64,000 bases of DNA from Ascaphus truei. Its lineage: Eukaryota; Chordata; Amphibia; Anura; Ascaphidae. A model generated the notes under the pieces. It saw only the letters and a list, made by a program, of their open reading frames with translations. It did not search any database and was not told where the DNA came from. The stretch lies in NCBI GenBank assembly GCA_036426205.1, contig CM071571.1, positions 116,004,171 to 116,068,170 of the forward strand, written 5' to 3'. Shown in pieces: positions 56,740-64,000 of the stretch (within the stretch, counting starts at the first letter, position 1; each line of letters begins with the position of its first letter). Position numbers and translations under genes: made by a program.

Positions 56740-58400
56740 CGAATCCTTCCTCATTATACACCATTGACCCATGCGCCTTGATACAAGCATGAAATACCCA
56801 TTCTCTGCTGGCATATTCACCTCCCTGAATGCTTTTAAAATGTCAAGGTGGGAAGTTCTGCTCAATATGCAAACTCCAGCCTAACAAAGTAAGAGTCCTA
56901 GAGCTGATTAATCCAACAACTTGTATTCTAACCCTAAAATTCTTCCACTTTACTTTAGGTATTGGAAGCACAGGAAATAAGAAATCCCCAATCATGCTAA
57001 GCCGCATCCGCCCCCCCCCCCCCCCCCCCCTCGATGGCCAACTCTATCACTATTCTATACCAGTCATTATAGCCTCTCAAATAAGTGCAACACTTCCTTC
57101 TGGAACTTTAATAAATGCTTTTCCGTTAGGCCTGTTTTTCCAGTAGAAACATATTTCTTGTTGACATATATAAGATCCAGGTCTGCATGGTTTATAAAGA
57201 TGAGTTCATACTGTATTTGAGTATTGAACCTGTTTTTGACATACTGCTACTTAAACAATGTATTCAGTTACATTTTATGCTATCAGTAATGTAGCTTTTA
57301 TTACATGCCACTCATCAGGATCTTGGAGCACATGATTTTATTAAGCATAGTGATAAATCTGTTTCTAATCTGCAACCATAAAGCAATAATGAAAATCATA
57401 TATAATGTATACATTTAGATACATGTTTTAACGACACTGTAGCTCACCCATAGCACATATAGTGCTCCTACATTTGAATCCCTTAGGTACTGCATACACG
57501 TCACACATCCCATAATATCATTGTTTTGTTTCCATTTTTTTCTATGCAATGGAAGAAATTAAAAAAAAAAACACACATTATAAAACTGGTAAAGTAGGTA
57601 CCTGCTGAAACGGTCTTACTTGATGTGGTTGCAAGCTTAATATGTTTTGCCAATTTTTTTTACTAAATGACCCATAATTATGAGAAGAAGAAAACATATA
57701 GAAATGAATCAAATAATTAGTCATATTAGATGTTTTCTGGGGCTTCTATGTTTACTGTTGTTTAGCTTGTCACTTTCCCAGTAGCACTCCAGTTGGCACA
57801 ATTAAATATATTCAAATATAATACTTTGGGATCGGTTTTGAGCTTGCTAAGATTTTGAATTTCTACATTTACATGCATATATACTGTATATCCTTAATAT
57901 CAACGTATTAAGTTGAATCTGTTGATTTGCTGCTATGGTGTTTACCTTTCCATTGCCTCTTTCTCTACACATGGGACATAAGCCTGGCAGACTGCCACAA
58001 GCTCTGGAATCATGAAAAGAACTCTAGAGAGCAATTCATCCCATGGTATAAAAAGGAATAAAAAAGGGTGTGTGTGCTGAGCACGTGCATATTAAGTGAA
58101 ACTTCTTTGTCTTTTGTCACTGTTTTGTGTTGTATTGTATCACATAAATTGTATTTGTGATGGTGATGTTTTTCATTAAAAATCAAAACACAATTTCATG
58201 CCAACACTGATGTCCTCTTCTGCCAGCAGTGACATTACTTCCATTACCAACTTTCTTCACCATGAAGGCAATCTTTTGCAAGCAAAATTTTGGTAGGTGC
58301 CAGCAAAGAAGTTTCACTATGAAAAGAGGGCGAGAATATAGTGCAATATGTTTAAAAAAAGATAATGTGGTGGGGCAAATAACTCGATCCCACTCACAAA
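56740..58400. other. AT-rich spacer, no gene seen
   Basis: Contains (C)20 at 57,011-57,030. Chance frames only. Confidence 0.5.
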
Positions 58401-58404
58401 ACAC

Positions 58405-58640
58405 TGAGGCCTATTCTAGTAGCTTCGATAACTAACTCATTAAGCTTTTTGAGCACTTCCCGTATGATTTGGCAAGGTTGCTATTCAGAAAGCTCTGATG
58501 ACCTGCCAAAGTTGTACGGGAAGTGCATCTCCCCGAGCGGCAGCACTGCGGCCTAAACTCCACCAGGTTTAAGGTGAAAACCAGTTCCAAATAATTTTTT
58601 ATAAAATCACCCTATTCTAGTAGCTCCAATGACAACATCA
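58405..58640. repeat. Repeat with CCTATTCTAGTAGCT at both ends
   Basis: GGCCTATTCTAGTAGCTTCG at about 58,409 and CCCTATTCTAGTAGCTCCAA at about 58,610 are direct repeats about 200 bp apart, and GAGCACTTCCCGTATGATT/ TGTACGGGAAGTGCATC between them is inverted. The complement of the first phrase occurs at 50,137. Unclassified. Confidence 0.45.
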
Positions 58641-58744
58641 ACGCTCTCACCTACTGAGCAACTCCCCAATTTCATCTTGTTCCCATACATTTAGAGGCAG
58701 CTTCATTACCTTCGTGGCTAACTGCTAACACAATGAAGGAGTTA

Positions 58745-59735
58745 AATACCAGTGCCCGGTTTATTGTATGTATCAGGGGTGGGTGAAGGTGGTATTTGGC
58801 CCATAGTGGGTGTTTAGGCCTTGCGGGAGGGTTGCGGGAGGAGATAACCCTTCATTACTTTAGTGGTTACTACCGCTAAAGTAATGAAGGGGTTAACCCA
58901 CCCTGCTACCCACCCGGTAGACATAAACACCCAACGCTGCCCAAATACACCTTCACCCACCCTCTTAATCCACAATAAACATTAAAACACAATACTAGCC
59001 CATACACCCATTCATTGCCAGTGTGGTTACCTATGCCCTCAATAGGAGCAAAGATAATCCCAATAACAATTAATGGGCACCCTAATACCCACCCTCTCTA
59101 CTCCCAACAACCCCCATACCCCTCAACACATACATGACAGTAATGGGCAAAATCCCTATTATCCAAATCTGGATTATAGCCCATTTGCCCATTAAAAAAT
59201 AAAACATTATCCAGCCAACAAAAAGCTCTACTTACCCCTGGCAGGATGAAGGCAATCCTCATCACCGTTCTCCACATCGTTGTCCTCCATGGGCAGCAAC
59301 AGTACATCAAAAAACAAACTAATGGCCACTAACCCATTAATCACCTTATTGGTCAGTAACCACGATAGTAATTAAGGGGTTAACCCACCTCACCTGTTAC
59401 TCACCCCGGACACCTAACCACCCTCCCCAGGGAAACTACCCTCAACCCTGCTACCCATTGATTGGCACAGTGGTACACCATTCCCATATAATATGAATTA
59501 TTAATGCAATGAATGGGCAAGCTAAAAAAAACAGGCACAAAATAAAACACATGACATTTAAAGAAAACAAGCCTTTTACAATAAAGCCTTTGATTGTGAC
59601 TGTGGTAAACCATGCCCACATTATAAGGGCATGGATTGTCACACTGACAATGAATGAGCAAACTAAAAAAAAATCACAAAATACAATATGTAACAAGTAA
59701 ATAAAACAAGCCCTAAAAATACAAATCAACTAAAT
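58745..59735 (-). repeat. Serial-hairpin repeat, family 1, copy 3
   Basis: Modules in inverted order relative to 18.5 kb: TTCATTACTTTAGTGGTTAC paired with GTAATGAAGGGGTTAACCC (58,848-58,900), CATTCATTGCCAGTG/ AACAATTAATGGGC (59,008-59,078), CTATTATCCAAATCTGGATTATAG (59,156-59,178), the acidic exon-like module on the minus strand from about 59,292 (ATGGAGGACAACGATGTGG) to GGGGTAAGTAG (59,236), then further AACCCCTTAATTAC and ATTGATTGGCAC units. Confidence 0.7.
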
Positions 59736-59736
59736 T

Positions 59737-59823
59737 TATTTATAAAATATTTTATTTTATTTATTTATTTATAAAATATTTTACCAGGAAGTAATACATT
59801 GAGAGTTACCTCTCGTTTTCAAG
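59737..59823 (-). mobile_element. 87-bp LINE tail
   Basis: (TTTA)n, TATAAAATATTTTACCAGG, AAGTAATACATTGAGAG, ACCTCTCGTTTTCAAG: the same 3' end as at 43,890 (inverted) and 50,336. It is inside serial-hairpin sequence, which resumes at about 59,870. Confidence 0.75.
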
Positions 59824-59869
59824 CACCAAAAATGCAATACATAACAATTAAAAAAAAATAAAAAACTTT

Positions 59870-60000
59870 TTTGCCTAAAAATGTATTGCTTGTCGCTGTG
59901 CTTATCTATAGCCCGAAAGGGGCATAAATAAATACATTGGCAGTCAATGGGCAACCTAAACAAAAAATACACAATTAAATAACATACAATCAATATTTTT
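59870..60000 (-). repeat. Serial-hairpin repeat, family 1, end part
   Basis: ATGTATTGCTTGTCGCTGTG ... ACATTGGCAGTCAATGGGC forms the same type of unit as 13,330-13,410. Confidence 0.5.
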
Positions 60001-60039
60001 GCTACCATTGCTGTATTCACCCACAGTGAGGATTGGGCT

Positions 60040-60821
60040 TCGGCCCCGTCCCATGAAGCGTCCTGTGGAGATGACTGATGCATGTCACGCTGCCAGGTTG
60101 GGGGACACTGCATGCACCATGCTGAGACTGCGCCCCCGTTGCATGCCCCGCAATGAGATGCATGACGCACGCCGCACTACCAGGCTGGGGTACACCGTGC
60201 GCCCATGCTCAGGCTCTGCCCTGTGACATCATGGGGGATGTGCATCACACACAGGATATGCGCAGGTGCCGTACAGCTCTGAGAAGACTGTCTCTCAATA
60301 ATTATTCCACACCTGCTCTTCTCCCCGCCCCTGCCTGCCAGAGGACTGAATATGTCTATGGGGGCGGTTCTTATTAATCACCTTGCAGCCTTCTACTAAC
60401 CATCTATTGGCTACCTGTTCCTTAAATGCTCAGCCAACCCTGCTGCAAATTGGCTGAGCATAACTTCTGTTAAAGTGACGAAGTGCTTGCCCCAAGCACC
60501 CTGCTGCCTTGTTTAACCCTTACCTTCCTTGCTCTTGTTTGACTTCGGCTTGTACCTGGACCTTTGCCTTCTCTGATCCCTGACTTCAGCTTGCATTTGG
60601 ACTTCTACCTTCTCTACTCTTGACCCCGGCTCCGCACTATGACTATCCGATTTCTCCAACCCTAGACCACGGCATGTCCACCACCATTCTCCTACCCTGA
60701 CCTAGCTACACAACCTTCACTCTGCACTCCGGATTTGGTTGCTCGGTTGCAGGTCGGGGGTTACCAACATCCCCACCTCAGCCTCACAGTTCTGTCCTGT
60801 TTGGGGTGAGCACCCGTTACA
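60040..60821 (+). mobile_element. Solo LTR related to the chromovirus LTR
   Basis: The right end TTTGGGGTGAGCACCCGTTACA (60,821) matches the LTR end at about 44,245; TTCCTTAAATGCTCAGCC matches CCTATATATGCTCAGCC at 43,010; tandem phrases such as GACTTCGGCTTGTACCTGG follow as in the other. A near-tandem repeat (GATGCATGTCACGC/ GATGCATGACGCACGC) lies at 60,078-60,200. The left end could not be fixed and no duplication was found. Confidence 0.55.
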
Positions 60822-60939
60822 CCACATCCTATGTGAGCACCTACTGTTGACCCTCGACGCAATGCTCATCAAACACCCGATGTTAAGAAGTCTGTGATCA
60901 TATCTTGATTGGAGAGAAGACTCCCTGGTGAGTTCTTCA

Positions 60940-61390
60940 TTCTTTTCTTCTTTCTTTTCTTCAGTCTTCTCTTCTTTTGTTGTGATCCAATGGGGCGGAT
61001 GTTGTCAAGTCGGTTTCTTAAGTTCAAATGAGACAGCACAGGCCTTATATAAGGTCTGTATTTTCACATTTGTGTCAAATGATACACCCCCAATCCAACA
61101 GCTGGTGTACCATGTGTCTGTATTTTTTCTTTTTTAAAGGATGTGACATCATCTTAAAGGGAGCGACGTTACATCCTTAAAAAAATGGCTGTCATCACAA
61201 GGTATTACCAACAATCAGATTGGGGGTGTAACATGTGATGCCTCACATGGTATATCTCCCAATCCAATTTGTTGGATTACCATGTGATGGCAGCCATTTT
61301 TCTTCTGGTGACGTCATTTTAAAGGAAAGCATATCCTTCCTGATTGGCTGGCTTCCCTCTTTTAATATGATGTCAAAAAGGGCGATTCTA
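60940..61390. repeat. Serial-hairpin repeat, family 2, copy 3
   Basis: TCTTTTCTTCTTTCTTTTC lead, GATCCAATGGGGCGGATGTTG, then CCAATCCAACAGCTGGTG, AAGGATGTGACATCATCTT, TCACATGGTATATCTCCCAATC and GATTACCATGTGATGGC. Just upstream, GACTCCCTGGTGAGTTC (60,918-60,934) is a donor-like site in the position of the exon-like remnant at 46,860. Confidence 0.65.
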
Positions 61391-61783
61391 GTTTCAATTA
61401 TTTTAAATAATTATTTCCAATAAACTTTGCGGATTCCGCAACCCGTGAACGGATTTGTAGAATACAATCCACGGATTGAGCAATTCATTGGCAGGGTTGG
61501 TAAATGAGGGCAGGAATTGCCAGAAAGCTAGATGGCCACTGTTACTTAAGTATAAGCGAAATATGTAACTTCCTGTTATTTTGGCCATTTTAGTTGCATC
61601 AAAAGTATCCCAGTCATTGACCATCATGGTGCTCCAAGCGAAGTCAGAGGAGCGTCTCTTTTGCTGCAACCAGCAAATCCTCATATGCAGCATCTGAAGA
61701 AGGAGTACCGCTCCAGCAGCAGAGGTAGATGCCTGCTCAGCAATGTCAACAGTTTAACTGTCTAACTGATATGGCTGAGTAAT
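61391..61783. other. Spacer, no gene seen
   Basis: No recognisable feature. Confidence 0.5.
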
Positions 61784-61786
61784 TAA

Positions 61787-62264
61787 GGGCCTCATGCAGA
61801 GAGCAGCGAATTTTAGAATTGGAGAGGGGGAAAAATTTTAGCTTTTTTGGAGAGTTTTTTTCTCCATATGCAGAAAGGGCAGAAAACTGCATTTACAAGC
61901 CTTTCTGCATATGGAGAGTTTCAACCAGCGCTATAAGCGCTGTTGAAACTAGTGGGGAAAAAATCGCGTTTTTTTTTTTTTCCCCTCCACCGGCCGCGGA
62001 GCGCCAGCTGCTTGGTGGAGAGGAAAAATGTTGAAAATCGCGCCATTTTTTTGGCGCAAACAGCCACTAGATGGCGATCGCGGCTCTCTGCATACGGCAG
62101 AAAAAAAAACTGGAGAGATTAGAAACTCTCCAGCCGCGCGGCGAATTTCAAGGGAAAAAAAAAATGGCGCTTTTTTCAAATCTCGCCATTTTCGGCTGTT
62201 TTTAGCGCGATTTTCACCGGAAAATGGCGAGATTGCTATTAGCGCTGTTCTCTGCATGAGGCCC
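61787..62264. mobile_element. PIF/Harbinger-type MITE, TAA duplication
   Basis: GGGCCTCATGCAGAGAGCAGCG at 61,787 and CGCTGTTCTCTGCATGAGGCCC ending 62,264 are inverted, flanked by TAA on both sides (61,784-61,786 and 62,265-62,267). Inside are further inverted pieces (CTCCATATGCAGAAAGG/ CCTTTCTGCATATGGAG) and GGCGAGATTT-type words. 478 bp, no transposase. A 3-bp TAA duplication is typical of Harbinger. Confidence 0.85.
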
Positions 62265-62269
62265 TAAGT

Positions 62270-63690
62270 ATGTAATGTGTATTTATTTGAATTTGGAATG
62301 TGCTCATAGGCGTTATGTTAGATAAGGCATAACGCGGGCTGATTGCATATACCTTAATTGGAACGCACATTATATTTTTTCCCAATGCGCATGTGCAGTG
62401 TATAGTTTAATGTGTCTCAGCGCAATGATAATCCCCATTCATACAATGAATGTAACAATGCTAGTTAGGCGAATCGCCAACTAACTAACAAACGGTATGT
62501 TTTCAGGTAACGTCACGTTAATAGGCAAAATTTTACAGAGCTTTGCGTATCTACCCCATATGCCACAAAAAGTGTCAAAGCGGGATGCTGTAGCTCTGTT
62601 TCAGGCAAGTGTCAACTCTAGGCCACCTCTGCTGGCTACAACTGGCTACATCCTAGAGCCTCCACACTTGACATGCTAAGAAATGTGATCAAAAGGTAGA
62701 GCGTAGGTGGGGTTTGGAATGTTGGTATATAGCTTCGGGTAGGTCCTGTACAAATGTTCGTGAAAACTTAGTTTTTTTGCTCTAGCTTCTCAGGGAATTG
62801 TTCGATTCACTTCAAATTTGGAATGTCGGTACATATTTGGAGACATACTCGGTCCACAAAGTACCGGTTAAATACTTCCAGTTCCAGTTCTAAACCAGTT
62901 GCGAACTAAAGAAAAGCATGTGAATAAAAAGGGAAGGGAAGTTTCAAGTTTTTAGAGTGTTCCAGTGTGGTGAAGTCTGCAGTTCCAAAGGAGAAACTCT
63001 GCAGTCTCCAACTAGTGTTTTGAACCGAGGTACGGCGATATTGCGGCTGTTGATGAGGACTGGAGGACTGGAGCCCTGTGAGCCGGTGGAGAATACACAA
63101 CGGGGGTGACGTCACGTCCGCCCAGAGGCCTCGTCATCTGAGTCATCTTCCTGGCTTCCTAGTCACGTGTGGACGCCAGCACAAGTGCTCCGGTCGCCAT
63201 CTTGAGAGCCCAGCTGCATACAGCAGATCTGCCTGTACCTTTCCAGCATTTTGTGAGTAGGGTTGCAATTTTACCCCTCCGGATGCGGTTTATGCACATT
63301 TCCACATCAATAAATATGCTTTTTATTAATATTTAGGCCGTGCTAGTGTTATATGTTTGTATGTCCTGTTTGTTGTTTTTTGCCAGTATCTGTGACACCC
63401 CCCCCCCCCCTGTGTTGATTTACTGCACTATTATTTTCTTTCTCTTTCTCTCTCTTTTTTCACATATGCACTGCTGAGGTGAGAATCATCACCATTCATC
63501 ATCCCAAGGACTGTATTTGGACTGTCACAACAGGACTGGTATTTACCCTCTTTGGCGCCGGTTAACCCTTTTTTTTTCCATCTGTTTCCCTGACTGGTTG
63601 TACCACCAGTCTTTCACCTGGCTGCCTGAACATTTATTCATTAGTATTCCTAGCGCTGTTTTGCACCTATTCCTTTTTTCTGTGAGACAT
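62270..63690. other. Spacer, possible 5' region of the zinc-knuckle element
   Basis: No gene seen. 63,080-63,300 is GC-rich with GTGACGTCACGTCC and GGTCGCCATCTTG, promoter-like phrases; a C-run lies at about 63,398-63,411 and a T-run at about 63,571. Sequence of this kind often precedes the first ORF of a retroelement, here the one starting near 63,700. Confidence 0.35.
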
Positions 63691-63699
63691 TATTGTGCA

Positions 63700-64000
63700 A
63701 CTGTAAGAGATGGTGAAGAACTTTTGAATTGCTATGGGATATTTAATGGCAAGCGGGAATTTCACGTACGTCTAAGACCGGACCCAGCATGTGCAGGGGG
63801 AGTGATGCACCCCCCTGCTTTTTTCAAGGTGGGTGGGAAAAAAGGCATTTTGGAATATTGGGGCCAACCCAAGAGATGTAAGAACTGTCAACAATATGGA
63901 CATTTGGAAGAGAGATGTGGGGAGGTGGGAATGGTGTGTCACAACTGTGGTAAAGAGGGTCATGTGGCTGCAAAATGCAGAGTACAAAAGAAATGTGACT
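63700..64000 (+). pseudogene. Partial ORF with two CCHC zinc knuckles
   Basis: The frame reads CYGIFNGKREFHVRLRPDP, then GGKKGILEYWGQPKRCKNC and on through CKNCQQYGHLEERC and CHNCGKEGHVAAKC to the window edge. Both knuckles are perfect CX2CX4HX4C. A Y.G.P.RC lead-in followed by knuckles is typical of ORF1 of Tx1/L1-type LINEs and of the ZCCHC3-like proteins predicted in amphibians. The proteins bind nucleic acid. I see no stop to the edge; the true start is not clear (open frame extends further upstream, with un-ORF1-like hydrophobic residues). It may be intact beyond the window. Confidence 0.7.

Overview
This window looks like non-genic, transposon-packed vertebrate chromatin, most probably from an anuran amphibian. 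The reasons are Penelope-like elements with GIY-YIG endonucleases, several Ty3/gypsy LTR families, PIF/Harbinger, hAT, Tigger-like and TA-flanked MITEs, a LINE with a short TAAA-type tail, and AT-rich spacers with little coding potential. The species call is an inference; nothing in the sequence names it. I see no bacterial features and no intact host gene. Coordinates of repeats were read by eye: TSD-supported ends should be exact to a few bases, others are approximate.

Layout. 1-1,335: truncated gypsy LTR end (minus). 1,336-4,920: AT-rich spacer with one foldback repeat. 4,921-12,770: LTR element A, minus strand, with two long LTRs, a short non-pol interior and a CTGT duplication; its 3' LTR carries about 2 kb of anomalous G-rich sequence. 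12,771-16,240: AT-rich spacer, serial-hairpin repeats and a minus-strand LTR-like block. 16,250-17,798: TIR-like element enclosing a broken forkhead-domain gene. 18.5-21.2 kb: serial-hairpin and other repeats with a hammerhead-like motif. 21.2-22.1 kb: Penelope fragments back to back. 22,370-24,545: solo LTR with a second solo LTR nested in it. 25.4-26.45 kb: 20-bp minisatellite. 27,748-28,591: solo LTR containing a 28S rRNA segment. 29,606-36,877: gypsy element B (minus; gag, protease, RT, RNase H, integrase, all broken) with a Tigger-like MITE inside. 38.4-44.25 kb: a second gypsy element (plus; chromodomain type), broken, carrying a MITE in pol and a LINE in its LTR. 45,039-45,326: hAT MITE. 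45,649-49,906: long-TIR DNA transposon holding a Harbinger transposase relic and nested MITEs. 51.6-53.1 kb: Penelope GIY-YIG relic split by a 523-bp insertion. 55,297-56,731: solo LTR with a perfect 82-bp palindrome. 58.7-60.0 kb: serial-hairpin repeat. 60-60.8 kb: solo LTR. 61,787-62,264: Harbinger-type MITE. 63.7-64 kb: start of a zinc-knuckle ORF running off the window.

The genes do not cooperate in a pathway; they are layered insertions that can be ordered in time. One LTR family (termini TGTAGCC...GTTACA, 4-bp duplications) accounts for five loci (A, B and three solo LTRs). The observations most worth following are the forkhead gene lying between transposon-like ends, the 28S sarcin-ricin segment inside an LTR, the cryptically truncated 3' LTR of element B with a clean duplication, and two families of repeats built from successive hairpins, one of which retains an exon-like acidic start followed by a splice donor.
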